NCBI GenBank assembly: GCA_003290165.1
Contig: QNQO01009171.1
Coordinates: 62,001 to 126,000, forward strand
Length of the DNA: 64,000 nucleotides
Reading direction: 5' to 3'
DNA from: Berberis thunbergii
Taxonomy: Eukaryota > Streptophyta > Magnoliopsida > Ranunculales > Berberidaceae
Shown: one piece after another, positions 1-10,124 of the stretch
Position numbering within the stretch: position 1 is the first letter of the stretch
How the letters are laid out: each line of letters starts with the position of its first letter
The notes under the pieces: model-generated
Told to the model about the DNA's origin: nothing
What the model saw: only the letters and a program-made list of their open reading frames with translations
Database searches by the model: none
Program-made: the position numbers and the translations under genes

Positions 1-262
1 GTGATTAGAGACATGGGATTCACTCCTTGCTACGTTTGAATCAGATAACAAAATAGCAGAGCTACCATCCTTTCGATAACTCGTTGAATCCGTTGGTTTA
101 TCTTCCAAATCGTCCTTCATACCTTTGCCTAAAACGTGCGCAAAGGTTTGTTTGTTTGTGCAGATCGTCATCCTCCTTGCCAGCCATAGGGGAAGCCCCC
201 TTGGCCAACAGAGCAGCAGCCATATAGGACAAGGCATCGTAGAATTTTTGCAGCCATAGACC
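1..262 (-). pseudogene. Possible LINE ORF1 N-terminal fragment (partial at left edge)
   Basis: On the minus strand a broken frame can be followed from about 262 to the window edge. It reads roughly ALLAKGASPMAGKEDDDL, then after a frameshift VLGKGMKDDLEDKPTDSTS. This style resembles the N-terminal part of plant L1-type ORF1 proteins. No domain core is visible, so the assignment is weak and the stretch may be something else. Confidence 0.22.
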
Positions 263-747
263 TAGCCGCCGCCCAACTCCACTCTGAGATAGAGCGCACG
301 GTCCAGATCAAAACCCTGTGTCGATCTCACAGCATTAATTAAAACAAATCCAAAAGACTATCTATGCCCCTGCCAAACTACCAAATCGCCTCAGAGCTTG
401 GATTCAATGAATCAGCCATGAGTCACCCACACGGCAATTAAAGAGTTCGCAAGCAAACAAGGGGTGGTCTACTCTTTGAGAGATGGTTTTTGACCAAAAA
501 CTCATGAAACAGTTGCACGAAAGGTGTTTGAATAAATTACTCAACCACAGAATTACACCCATTTTCTCTACTTTTCACACCAATTTCATCTCATCTAGTT
601 TAATAAGCTGTAAACTAAAGAACATTAACCTTATTATCATTTCCATTATAAAACTTTTAAAAAATATCAAAACAAAAAAATCTTTACATTTTCAGACTGA
701 TCAAATCGATCTCTCCATCAAGTTGTTGAAGATCAATAGATACCCAA

Positions 748-1608
748 TCAAGAAATATGTGGTGGTGGTGGTGGTGTTGGTGGTGTTACACTATGTTCTT
801 GAATTTCTCCACCTCTCTCTGAATCAATATTTGTGGCAACAGAGGGACTACAATAACTCCTTGGGCTTGGAGTATGAGGTCTTCTGAAGTCTCTGCTCAA
901 CATCCTCTTTAAGGAACGAATTCTCCCACCCGGAGATTTGAACCCCACTTCCTCTTCCAACCCTTTGAAGCTTTCATTCCTTCTTGGAGGCACTTCAATC
1001 GACCCCATGAATCTCTTCCTTGAATCCTCAGTCGAATTCGAAGAAGAAGCAGAACTCATTTCTCCTGCACCAGAAGAACTCACCCCAACAGAGTCAATCA
1101 CAATTTGGACAGGTGGTTCGGCTTCAACCGGTTCAAAACCAGTAACAGGGGATCTACAAAGAGGGCAAGTAGAGTGGGAATGAAACCACATGTCAATGCA
1201 CTCTATATGAAAGCTGTGATTGCACTTAGGAAGAAGACGACCATTTTCATTCTCTTCGAATTCCGACAAACAAACTGCACATTCTTGCGGTAAGGTGGTG
1301 GTAGTACTAGTCGAATAAGTGAAAGTAGGAAGAGAATTGAGTACAGATGAATCAAGTCCGCGCATAGCCGTGGCAGAAGGAGTAGTGAATACTAGATGAG
1401 TTATCCTTTGCCTATTGCGGATACGTCTACGTCTGCGTGAGCGAGCAATAAACCAACGAGCATAGATGTGAAAGAAAACAAATAGCATCACAACTACAAA
1501 CAGGATGATTATTGCAACTAGCATTATTTTGCTACTAAGACCATATCTATCTGGGACTGGGTTGTAATATCTTTGGTCTGTGGAAGACCCACCAAATGTA
1601 TCACTCAT
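748..1608 (-). CDS. ATL-family RING-H2 finger E3 ubiquitin ligase
   Basis: Intronless gene for a 286-residue protein. The start is the ATG at 1608 (MSDTFGG); the frame extends 21 nt upstream only through a TTG codon. In order it has a short polar N-terminus, one membrane helix (about residues 27-50, IMLVAIIILFVVVMLFVFF), a basic Arg run, a GLD motif (RGLDSSVLNSLP) and a complete RING-H2 finger at about 110-151. The ligand spacing is C-x2-C-x15-C-x1-H-x2-H-x2-C-x10-C-x2-C, with the family Trp three residues after the sixth ligand's Ile-Asp-Met. A low-complexity Ser/Pro-rich tail ends in a Pro run. Membrane helix plus GLD plus RING-H2 defines the ATL family, whose members pass ubiquitin from E2 to substrates at membranes, often in defence, nutrient or hormone responses. 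The specific member and substrate cannot be told from the sequence. Lack of introns is usual for ATLs. The frame is clean, so it is probably functional. Confidence 0.93.
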   Translation of the reverse strand: MSDTFGGSSTDQRYYNPVPDRYGLSSKIMLVAIIILFVVVMLFVFFHIYARWFIARSRRRRRIRNRQRITHLVFTTPSATAMRGLDSSVLNSLPTFTYSTSTTTTLPQECAVCLSEFEENENGRLLPKCNHSFHIECIDMWFHSHSTCPLCRSPVTGFEPVEAEPPVQIVIDSVGVSSSGAGEMSSASSSNSTEDSRKRFMGSIEVPPRRNESFKGLEEEVGFKSPGGRIRSLKRMLSRDFRRPHTPSPRSYCSPSVATNIDSERGGEIQEHSVTPPTPPPPPHIS

Positions 1609-1652
1609 TTTGGTTTTGATTTCCTTCAAATATCAAATTTATAACAAGAAGT

Positions 1653-1748
1653 ATTGTATTGTAATTTATGCAATATGAAACAAAAGAATATCAAATTTTT
1701 ATTGTATTGTAATTTATGCAATATGAAACAAAAGAATATCAAATTCAA
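1653..1748. repeat. 48-bp tandem duplication upstream of the ATL gene
   Basis: Two adjacent near-identical 48-bp units start at 1653 and 1701 (attgtattgtaatttatgc...). They lie 45-140 bp upstream of the ATL start codon, so in its leader or core promoter. Confidence 0.85.
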
Positions 1749-1749
1749 G

Positions 1750-2740
1750 TCATTGCATCAAAATGAAAAAAGAAAATGGATTATTTCTAACTTAAATCTT
1801 TAACAATGTTGTGCTCTTGTTATTTTTCTCATATAATATGTGCATATAACTCGATTAGCACGGGAAACAAAGCGATTACCTTGTGAATACTAAAATGTGG
1901 TCAAATTATTCTTGAAACTTTTGCAAGCCATGCCAATAAAATTTTGAATTATATAAATTTTTATGGTATTCTACGGCATGTTTCAAGGCAAATGCGCGAA
2001 TAAGACATCAAAATAGTTTGTCTTTTTGGTATTTTTCAAGTCAATTGAAAATTCAACTATGGAGTCAAGTGGGCCAAATGCGCGTATTAGTGCCAAGGAA
2101 AGCTAATCACCTTGAAATCTCATCCCTTTAGTCAAGTAAACAAAAAAATTTGAAGTCACCAACTTAAACCTTGGAATAAGTTAGGATAAACAATACAATG
2201 TGAAAGGTTTTCGATTAGGCTAGCATATTCCATATTTATAAAATGCTAAACCCCTACTTGCCCCGTTGTCATCCTTAATTTTTTTGTTGTCATCCTTAAT
2301 TTTGAGTAAACAAAGAGTAAACCATACATTTACATAAAATCATTTCAAAATAGTGACACTTATATCTATGGAGGGTGTCAAGTACATTTTCAACACTTTT
2401 TTAAGTTATAAACTTTTTATTCTAGTGTTTACACTAAGAATATGTTTATGCAGATTTTCGTTGTTTGATTGTTTATTTGTCGGTAGAAAATTAATTCTTC
2501 ATAAAATTGTTTTTTTCTACTCATGAAAATCCAAATTTAAGGGGAGACATCGGAATCAATCCCACAAAAATAATTTATATTTTCATATCTATTTTCATGC
2601 AACCAAATAGACCCTAGGTGAATGGATATCTCCAAATGAAACAAGTGAAATAATACCAAAGGTGTGTGAGTGACTATGCCTCTTTGCCCTAAGAAGTGAA
2701 AAAAATACAAAGGTCATCAATAGTGCTTGTTTCAGTGTTC
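1750..2740. other. AT-rich intergenic DNA, nothing recognised
   Basis: I see no coding frame or repeat ends. A short direct repeat (gttgtcatccttaattttt) occurs around 2265-2305. Confidence 0.5.
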
Positions 2741-2747
2741 TCCTGTT

Positions 2748-3276
2748 CATGGGCGGATCTACCCTTTGGCTAAGGGGGTCAATTGCCCCCCTTATCTTTC
2801 TGAAAAATTTCACTAAATTACTCATATTTTTTTATATTGCCCCCCTTTAAAAGTTTAGGTTGCACCCTTTTGTATACAATCTTGGCTCTTGACTCCAGTA
2901 AAAATTAAATTATGGATTATTTTAAAAGTTTAGGTTTTTTGCCCCCCTTTCTATACAAATCTCTGCTATCGATATGTTCACGTTTTAGGGTTCAATATAG
3001 CCAACTGCGACAAAGTTGAGCGAATTGGGATTGAAAATATAAGAGTGAGATGAGAAACGGAGTTGAGAGATTACAGAGTGAGAGAGAGTTTGTGAGGGAG
3101 AGAAAATATAATAGAAGGAGAAGAGGAGAGAGTTAGAGGGTTGGTGAGGGTGGGTTTGTTGGGAGTTAAAAAAGAAAAAAAATCTTCGTTTAGTTCAGAA
3201 AACCATGTTCAGGGATAAGTTGGTCTTTTCAAATTTTTTTTGCCCCCCTTTATCAGCAATCCTAGCTCCGCCCCTG
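2748..3276. mobile_element. Non-autonomous hAT-type element, 529 bp
   Basis: Imperfect terminal inverted repeats CATGGGCGGATCTA at the left and TAGCTCCGCCCCTG at the right are flanked by a perfect 8-bp direct repeat CTCCTGTT (2740-2747 and 3277-3284). An 8-bp target duplication with CA...TG ends is typical of the hAT superfamily. Inside are tracts of C with AT-rich spacers, a purine-rich GAGAG stretch (about 3060-3160) and no transposase frame. Confidence 0.8.
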
Positions 3277-3284
3277 CTCCTGTT

Positions 3285-3723
3285 GACTGATAGGTTCTGA
3301 AGATTTGGAATGAAGAAAACACTTTTTGTTGGTAGTTGTTCTTGACGAAGTTTCCTCTCACATGTCGACAAGGTTCTTGGTTGTCATCAGGAACCGTCAC
3401 CCCCAAACAATAATTCACATATCTTTCAATGTCGATGATCACATGGTAGCTTTCTTATATATAACCTTATTTTCTACTCTTATTATTTGGGAACATGGAA
3501 CCTATGACTTGATATGTGTCCCCCTATGACTTATTTTTTTTTTTTTTTATGAAGCATTATGCACTATAGAAAAACTATGGATTACATAGAGAGATACTTA
3601 CTTTAGTAGCTAAAGTATGGGCATCAATATTAAGGTTCCAACTCATGTACATATATTTTCGGTCTTCTAACAAAAAGAGTAGGCAATTAATATTACAAAA
3701 TAGAGGTTTCCAAGCTCAATCTA
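3285..3723. other. Intergenic, nothing recognised
   Basis: No coding frame with family features. Short open frames here lack recognisable motifs. Confidence 0.4.
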
Positions 3724-3732
3724 AAACAAAAG

Positions 3733-3935
3733 GAGCTTTTCTAAATGTCGAGGATTTGGGCGAGGAAAACAGCGAGGGAAATGAGGTGGACGGGGTGGAA
3801 ACCGTCCACCCTCCTCGGGATGTACGCGTGAAAAGTCAACGCTCACATCCCGAAGAGGGTGGACGGTTTCCACCCCGTCCACCTCATTTCCCTCGCTGTT
3901 TTCCTCGCCCAAATCCTCGACATTTAGAATTTTTG
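3733..3935. mobile_element. Palindromic Mutator-type miniature element (copy 1)
   Basis: A 203-bp near-perfect palindrome. The left arm begins TTCTAAATGTCGAGGATTTG at 3739 and is mirrored by the right arm ending in CATTTAGAATTTTTG at 3935. The arms are about 85-90 bp and the loop about 30 bp. The perfect 9-bp direct repeat AAACAAAAG flanks it (3724-3732 and 3936-3944). A 9-bp duplication fits the Mutator superfamily. No coding capacity; the open frames here are by-products of the palindrome. Confidence 0.88.
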
Positions 3936-4229
3936 AAACAAAAGATGGGGTGGCATCCTGCGAAGAGATCGCCTGCATGAAGTTAGTAGAATCGCCAAAT
4001 ACAAGACATGTTCTCCACCTTTGAGTTTGAACCATCAAAAGGGTTGCATCTCCTGCAAAGAACTCAATCATCGTACTGTTAAAAACTTTTTTTCTGAATC
4101 GGACTAGCAACCGTAGCAAGAACTCTGCCTGACATATCCATAGCAATCACGCCAATAACACCTTGCTGAGAATGTGCAAAGAAACATGCATCGAAATTAA
4201 CAATCACTATATCAGGGTCTAGATGGGAG

Positions 4230-5092
4230 CGTGGTGAGACTCAGCAAAAACAATTTGGTTCCAGATGAGTGTGACTAAGTCAGCTACAGATGGGTCTAGA
4301 TGGGAGTGTGACTAAGAAGAAATCAATTCGAACAAGTAAGTGGTGCTAGCCGTCATTGTTGACTTTGACTTTGATTTCTTAATAATGAAATAAGAAGAAA
4401 TCAATTCGAACAAGTGGAGCTAGCTGTCATTGTTGACTAGTTTGTTTTCTTAATGATGAAGCAAGTAAGAGAGGAGGTGGTTCCAACCTCCTCAATTCGT
4501 CTATAAAAGGGGACCAATGGTTTCACATTTGATCATCCCATCCTTCGAGATCAAGGATCCTCAGCAGAGGTCACCCTCTCTACATTTGTATCGATATGAG
4601 GATCATGTGAAGTTCGTAATCCGAATTCTTCGAATTTTGGGTTTTCTTTGAGAAACCAAATGTGTAATTTGTTTATCCCATCCTTCGGGATTAAGGATTT
4701 TCAACAGAGGTATCCCTCTCTGCATTTGTATCGATATGAGGATCATGTGAAATTTGGGGTTTCCATTGAGAAACCAAATGTATAATTAATTTGTTTATCC
4801 CATCCTTCGGGATCAAGGATCCTCAACAGAGGTCTCCCTCTCTGCATTTGTATCGATGTGAGGATCATGTGAAATTTGCAATCCGAATTCTTCGGATTTT
4901 GTATTTGGTTTCTTTCGAGAAACAAGTTGTTTTTGTTTGTAACCAGATTTGGAACAATGAAGGATTGTTCTTTTGTTCGTGGACGTAGGCGAGTTTGTCG
5001 AACCACGTTAAATTGGTTGTCTCCAGTATTTGTTAGTATTTTATTGTAGCTTCGTATTTCGACATTTGTAACACTTCCGCCCGTAACAAATT
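4230..5092 (+). mobile_element. Lone LTR, probably Copia-type, with triplicated leader
   Basis: The right end is fixed by a tRNA-Met primer-binding site at 5093-5104 (TGGTATCAGAGC), directly after ...CGTAACAAAT. A TATA-like TATAAAAGG lies at about 4503. Downstream, a unit of about 125 bp (cccatccttcgggatcaagg... atatgaggatcatgtgaa) occurs three times, at about 4536, 4677 and 4799. A shorter unit (agaagaaatcaattcgaaca) is duplicated at about 4314 and 4391. The left end is uncertain and no gag-pol follows, so this is an LTR plus a few internal bases of a deleted element. Confidence 0.55.
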
Positions 5093-5104
5093 GGTATCAG
5101 AGCA
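5093..5104 (+). promoter_or_regulatory. Primer-binding site (tRNA-Met type)
   Basis: TGGTATCAGAGC is complementary to the 3' end of plant initiator tRNA-Met, the usual primer of Copia and many gypsy elements. It marks the LTR/internal boundary. Confidence 0.8.
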
Positions 5105-6078
5105 GCGTCGCCCACAACAATAGCTAGGGAATGAATGATCTCGACTTCGAAGTTGTTTTGCATGATGAACGTATGCAATGATTAGAGAATATAATCAATC
5201 ACACACTTAAGTATAGTATAAGGAAACACAAAATGTATAACAGGACAATGGGGCAATGTTGCTCAATAATGATGTAGCTGAACACTTAAGATTTCAGTAA
5301 CTTGCATTATTTTGGCGGTCTTGTAAGGTTAAATAAAAATTGCAATACTCAGCAAAATATAAATTGGAAAAGTGTGTCATAATTCACACTTTGAGATTAA
5401 GCAACTATGTCAAGTTGTATCAAAGAGGAATAAGTTTTTAAAGGTTGGGTGCTCAAATCTCTCAAGCATTTGTGTAGTCACGGAGGATTAGAGGCATTTT
5501 CTAAATGTTTCTATCTGTGAGTTGAGAAAATGTTGTCTGGCTCAATCTCACCTTCGATGTGACTAGGCTAAGTTTGGGTTGGATCATGCATGAGATCACA
5601 CTGAGGCCTTTTTCATTATTAGGATTAGCTCATGCTATGTGTACAAATGACTGTTTGATGTCTCATTAGGTACCATACTAAAACTATATTATAAAAGTAA
5701 ATAAATGAATGAAATAAAATAAATCCAATATCATCGACATGCTAAATTTACATATAATCTAAAAGCGTGAATTGTAAAACTTAAGCATTCAGAAAAGACA
5801 AATCTAGCATAGATAAATGAAGTCACCAATTAACATGCAATCTTTGAGCTAATACAAGTAATATATTGAAGCTTCATAAGGGTATGGGCTTATCATAAAC
5901 AAAGTCTATGAGACCAATTTTATGGCATGTTTTTGGAACAAAGAAGAGGGACATGTGACCCAGAATCTCGAAGACCATAGCTTAGATGTTGACCTTGTCT
6001 CTATAGTGGAAGAATGAACATGGTCCCTAAGAAATTGTAGATCAAGTGACTAGGTGTGCCCACACTAATAAACTTTCA
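5105..6078. other. No gene recognised
   Basis: Only a few tens of bases resemble retroelement leader. The rest is AT-rich with stops in all frames. Confidence 0.45.
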
Positions 6079-6210
6079 GGGAAAATTCTACTGTGCCTGC
6101 CGTATGCTCGAGGCACTGTAATATCATAGATATGCATCGAGATACACAATAACTCTTTTCTCGATGCATATCTATGGTGCTACAGTGCACTATAGCAGGG
6201 CATTCTACCC
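6079..6210. mobile_element. Small hairpin element (possible Mutator-type miniature)
   Basis: The ends GGGAAAATTCTACTGTGCC and GGCATTCTACCC are imperfect inverted repeats. The inner arms, both carrying ATAGATATGCATCGAG in opposite orientation, fold back on each other. No clear target duplication is seen, so the class is a guess. Confidence 0.5.
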
Positions 6211-6393
6211 AACCTGAATTGCTGCATACATATGAAGCTTCGATGTGAACTCCTATTAGAAGAATCTATCAAGCAAACCAAGCAGCATCTTAGTTTTTTG
6301 TTTTGACTCTATAATTTTATAAAAAGTTAGTAAATTGCATGGTTTGCTTGCACTTAGTTTGGAAATTACAAGGAGAGATTTGATTAAACAGTT

Positions 6394-6714
6394 TCACCCA
6401 CCACCACCTTTTCTTTCATCTTCTCCCAACAAAGGAATCACTTTCACCCCAGAAACCAAAAGGTCCCGCCTTTGCAAGCTTCCAAGCGTGGTCTGCGAAG
6501 CCCGACTCACATCGAGCATCGTTCGAAATGGCTCGGGGGTTATACTGAAAGTTGAAGCTAATTCAGGTGAAATCAAAGCCTGGGACAGGGGAGTTACATC
6601 TTCCAAACTAGGCAACCCAACTTCCCACTCCTCAACTTGATCTCTATCACCTCCATCTCCCAATTCTAAACAATGGGTATTGTAATCCTTCCCCTCAACT
6701 TCTCCTTCCCCCAT
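6394..6714 (-). pseudogene. Truncated LUX/PCL1-like (GARP transcription factor) N-terminal fragment
   Basis: A 106-codon minus-strand frame starts at the ATG at 6714 (MGEGEVEG). Residues about 12-80 hold the N-terminal signature of LUX ARRHYTHMO/PCL1-type proteins: an acidic start, then EEWEVGLPS, then SPELASTFSITPEPFRT, then DVSRASQTTLGSL. LUX is a GARP/MYB-like DNA-binding protein of the plant evening complex and is normally about 300 residues from one exon. Here similarity stops just after the SL of the signature. About 25 unrelated residues follow (ending DERKGGGG), then TGA. The GARP DNA-binding domain is absent and I find no continuation downstream. It is most simply a gene fragment moved or left behind by rearrangement. 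A short expressed protein cannot be excluded, because the frame is open and begins with a proper ATG. Confidence 0.68.
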
Positions 6715-6719
6715 TTTCA

Positions 6720-7685
6720 GCTCAAATTCAAGCTCCAAAACTACCAAAAACGAGGGTTCTTTAGTTGCTCAAACTCAAAAAGTTTTGACTTTTGCTCTGA
6801 TCCAACGGCTGGGAGGCCCGCGCAGGAGCTGCTCCTGCCCACTGTGCGCAGGAGCCCCCCTCAATCCTAAAAATAGAAGCTTGAAATGTGAAAAACGTGA
6901 AGAAATCGAAAGGGGTCAGAGCAATTCGGACATGGAAGAGAAAGGTTGAGATCTGGGTTTTGGAGCCAAAAATCTCTCCTCATTTGGAGCCAAATCAGGC
7001 GCACATAACAAAGACCCTCCGAGACGCGCGTGCCCAAGAGGGTCCAGGTAGCTAACCCACTAAACTTTAGCAGTCAAGTTCTTAAAAAAATTTATAATAA
7101 TAAATTCTAAATAGAATTGAGAATGTGTGTTGATCATCGGGTCGAACAGTTCATTGCAATGTCGACCACTAGTGAGATTGTGTCAACCAGTTATTCGTGT
7201 TCCATAGCTAAACCTGCCATGGTGTAGCTCATATATTCGTGTCTCTGAACACAGATTGACAATGACCCAACCCGACCCATATATAACTTGTCGTAGCTAG
7301 TCAATGTGTGTTTCATGACATGTTTCCTGGTTAGTGTGAGCTAGAAAACTATATGAAACCTACGCAGGAAGAATATGGGGGTGGATTAGGGTTTATTGAC
7401 TCTACTAAAGATTCTGATCGAAGGAGATGGCAAATATTAAAAGATAAAGCAAATTTTCGGAAATACAACCCTAATTAAACAAGTCTTTGTTGGTCCATTG
7501 AAACCACTACAAAAAGATGACAGAAAGCTCTTCGCTTGAGATTCATGATCATATCTTTTTGAGAAGAAAAGTTTCATGCAATTTTATAAAAGATTACGAG
7601 AGTGGGGAGATTGTTATTGACTTTTAATTTTTATTTGGATAATCAAGTGAAGTTTTAAGGAGTACCAAATTTGTATTAGCCTTTG
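6720..7685. other. Intergenic with small GC-rich inverted repeat
   Basis: At about 6815-6860 GCGCAGGAGC occurs twice, with a reverse-complement copy between, making a small GC-rich stem. The stretch 6990-7050 (gaccctccgagac, cgtgcccaagagggtc) resembles 46880-46920. No gene was recognised. Confidence 0.4.
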
Positions 7686-7689
7686 TTCA

Positions 7690-7769
7690 GCTGGTTTGCT
7701 CGAGAGGTTAAGGGGAAGACTTGAGATCTTCTGCACATAAGTGCGTGGATTTGAACCCCATAGCCAGCA
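7690..7769 (+). tRNA. tRNA of Leu/Ser type (class II), anticodon UGA, probably a decayed gene
   Basis: An 80-nt cloverleaf. The acceptor stem GCTGGTT pairs with AGCCAGC, followed by discriminator A (7769). The D-arm contains GCTCGAGAGGTTAAGGGG. The anticodon stem GAAGA/TCTTC closes loop CTTGAGA (anticodon TGA). The long variable arm GCAC-ATAA-GTGC is typical of Leu and Ser tRNAs. A TTTT terminator at 7774-7777 suits RNA polymerase III. Decay shows in the T-arm: the loop is TTTGAAC instead of TTCGAAC, the conserved G53-C61 pair has become A-C, and one more pair is weak. UGA reads Ser codons, but discriminator A is the Leu identity base. It is probably a tRNA pseudogene. Confidence 0.6.
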
Positions 7770-7785
7770 AATCTTTTGTTTATCA

Positions 7786-8057
7786 ATACAAATTAGATGT
7801 TAAAAACTTCCATTTCATTTTTTTATTTTCAGGTGATTTAAGCAAAACTCAATCAGGCACTTGTATTTGTCAATGGATCATATTATAATTTTTTCTCATT
7901 AGTTTTTGCAACTCTACATGTTTATGGAGCTTCTATTTTTACTATTGATTACAAATTCAAATAATGGATGTGAAATGATAAATTAAATTAGCTTAAAATA
8001 TACGAGTCCCCTCATGAATTTTTATAACATAAGATTTCATGTAACCAAACACACCCT
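7786..8057. repeat. Dispersed repeat plus right arm of a foldback miniature
   Basis: The start (acaaattagatgttaaaaac, then ttccatttcattttttt) recurs at 42910. The following text (actcaatcaggcacttgtat) recurs at about 43131, interrupted there by extra DNA. From about 7960 to 8057 the sequence matches the right arm of the foldback element at 41152-41460, ending in ACCAAACACACCCTAA. Confidence 0.45.
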
Positions 8058-8302
8058 AAAATTCAAATCCAATTCATTGATAGCCCTACTTGTGAAACAT
8101 CGTGAAATAACTTTACATGCACAACGCGAAGATCAATCTCGTTGGAACCATGGGCTCTGGTTGGGTAATTAAAAAATCTAGACATTTTCATGATGGCCGT
8201 TTCCATTATCGAGCTTTAATAGGCCCAAATGTCAACTGGTCCATTCAATCATTGAGTATTTTCTAGGGCGATATTGTAATCTCTACTTTGTCACCCATTA
8301 TT

Positions 8303-8495
8303 GAGCAGTTCTACATGGCGAGGAAACGGGCGAGGGAGGGAGATGGCTGGGTGAGGATCGTTCATCTCTCTCGAGATACGCATGCAAAAATTGATGACAC
8401 ACATTTCGAGAAAAATGAACGATCCCCACCCAACCCCGCCACCTCCCTCCCCTCGCTCGTTTCCTCGCCCACTTCCTCGACATTTAGAATTTCTG
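8303..8495. mobile_element. Palindromic Mutator-type miniature element (copy 2)
   Basis: A 193-bp foldback of the same family as 3733-3935. The left end is GAGCAGTTCTACATGGCGAG; the right end is CCTCGACATTTAGAATTTCTG less its first base. Arms share CGAGGAAACGGGCGAGG-type text. It is flanked by the perfect 9-bp repeat CCCATTATT (8294-8302 and 8496-8504). It is more diverged between arms than copy 1, so probably older. No coding capacity. Confidence 0.85.
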
Positions 8496-8504
8496 CCCAT
8501 TATT

Positions 8505-9570
8505 ATAATTACTAGGGTCCATTCAATCATTGAGTATTCAATACTTTTTTTTTATTTCAATAATAAGTAAAAAAATATTATTGAAATTCTAAATAAAATA
8601 ATTACTTATAATTTTGAAAACTTATGTATAATTTATAAATAATTAAAATTTTCAAATAAATGATGTTAGAGACTTAGTTATAACTAACAATATTCAAGAA
8701 AGACGAGTTTTTTTATCATAAATAATTTAAATTTGAGAGGGTTTAAAATGATAAAATTATCTCCAACCACTATTCACCTTACTATTGGTTTTTTGTAAAT
8801 ATGATATAGTTGATAAAGTATTTTGAACATTTCAAAAATCAAGACGAAATTCCCATGAGCACTGTTCCTAATGAGATAGCTGACATTAAATAGTACAGAT
8901 AGATGTGGGGTGATTGTTTTAATTTCTTGAAGAAAAAAAAAGTGTCATCGTTTGCAAAATTCATATTTCTAGTTAATCAAGAAGATTTATCCTTTCAACC
9001 ACTGACAGTCGAAGAACTTTGGTCTTTTTTTGACCTAAATTTATCGTAAAACTGTAAGCGGGAGGTGTGATGGCTCCTATTTTTTCGTTCAAGAACTTTG
9101 AGCCTAGAATGTAGAAGTTCATCGCATCACAAATGGGTTCAAGGTTGGATGGATTATATGGTAAAAAAAGATTTCTTGCAGCAACAAATTTATTCAAAAT
9201 TATAATTCACATCAAACATGATTCAACAAAAATACTATAAAATTATAGTGTTGAACATTTCTTCAACATTAACAAATTTGAAATAGTTAATATTACGAAT
9301 ACATGATCATCAACAACATCAAGAATCGAAATGGGATGAGTTTAATCAATTAAAAATAAAATTAGAATATGATCGATATCGTGAGATGGGATACCTACCC
9401 TTAATTTTTTGACTCAATCCTTTTGGCCTTTTTATTTCCAAACAAGCACCATTACTTAACTTTTATCATTAAAAAAATAAAATAAAATATAAAAAAACCT
9501 TTAAACCCAAAAACTAAAATAAAAATCACTTGTCATTATTTTATGAGATAAACCCATCAAAATATAATCA
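8505..9570. other. AT-rich intergenic DNA
   Basis: Very AT-rich, with no recognisable gene. It lies 3' of the minus-strand inhibitor gene. Confidence 0.5.
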
Positions 9571-9575
9571 ACAAA

Positions 9576-10118
9576 TCAATGGACGAGATTGACAATAGAT
9601 TGGTCAACACTACACAATTCATCGAAAAGCTCGTTCCTCTGGGTCAACGGAGATGGACGAACCTGCGGTGGTGTCTTAAACAGATCCTCACATTTCGACC
9701 CTTGATCTTTCGCCATTCCTACTAATCGATTAACATCTTGATACGACTTCGATCCCAATGCCAATTTCGCATCTCTAACATGATTAAGGCCAACATCATA
9801 AACAACACTACACTCATGCAAAGCAACCCTCACACCATTGTCTGTGGTGCCCTTCAAAAGCTTTGGGATGTAAGCATAAGTATCCATAGCGTTTGATATC
9901 GCGAGGTCAATAAAGATCTCGATAATTTCATCGAGATTGGTGACCGAGCCGTGGCGAGCAAGGGATGAGATGCATAGGTTGTAGTAGTTTGTTTGTTTGC
10001 ATGTTTGGTTTATGAGATCAGTAGGCTGTGGAGTTGGCGGTGTGAAGGCAAAACTGAGAGCTAATAGGGATGAAACAAACAAGACATTGACACGAGCTAT
10101 AGCTGCTGCTGTTGCCAT
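9576..10118 (-). CDS. Plant invertase/pectin methylesterase inhibitor-domain protein
   Basis: Intronless 180-residue protein. A signal peptide (about 1-25, VNVLFVSSLLALSFAF) directs it to the secretory pathway. The mature part carries the PMEI-domain cysteines: Cys40 and Cys49 in INQTCKQTNYYNLC, Cys103 (HECSVVY) and Cys143 (SKCEDLF), expected to pair 1-2 and 3-4 in a four-helix bundle. A fifth Cys is at 169. Length and signature match small inhibitors that bind either acid invertase or pectin methylesterase in wall or vacuole. The spacing is closest to my picture of the invertase-inhibitor branch, but sequence alone does not settle the target. The start ATG at 10118 gives a proper signal peptide. 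It lies head-to-head with the related gene at 11271. Confidence 0.88.
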   Translation of the reverse strand: MATAAAIARVNVLFVSSLLALSFAFTPPTPQPTDLINQTCKQTNYYNLCISSLARHGSVTNLDEIIEIFIDLAISNAMDTYAYIPKLLKGTTDNGVRVALHECSVVYDVGLNHVRDAKLALGSKSYQDVNRLVGMAKDQGSKCEDLFKTPPQVRPSPLTQRNELFDELCSVDQSIVNLVH

Positions 10119-10124
10119 GGTGAC

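Noticed and set aside
483..1293. Plus-strand open frames opposite the ATL gene
   Set aside because: Antisense shadows of a well-supported minus-strand gene; no motifs of their own.
3645..4146. Open frames on both strands across 3645-4146
   Set aside because: They are produced by the GC-rich palindrome 3733-3935; the two strands read nearly the same text because the arms are inverted copies.
8288..8570. Four overlapping open frames at 8.3-8.6 kb
   Set aside because: Same cause: the palindromic miniature 8303-8495.
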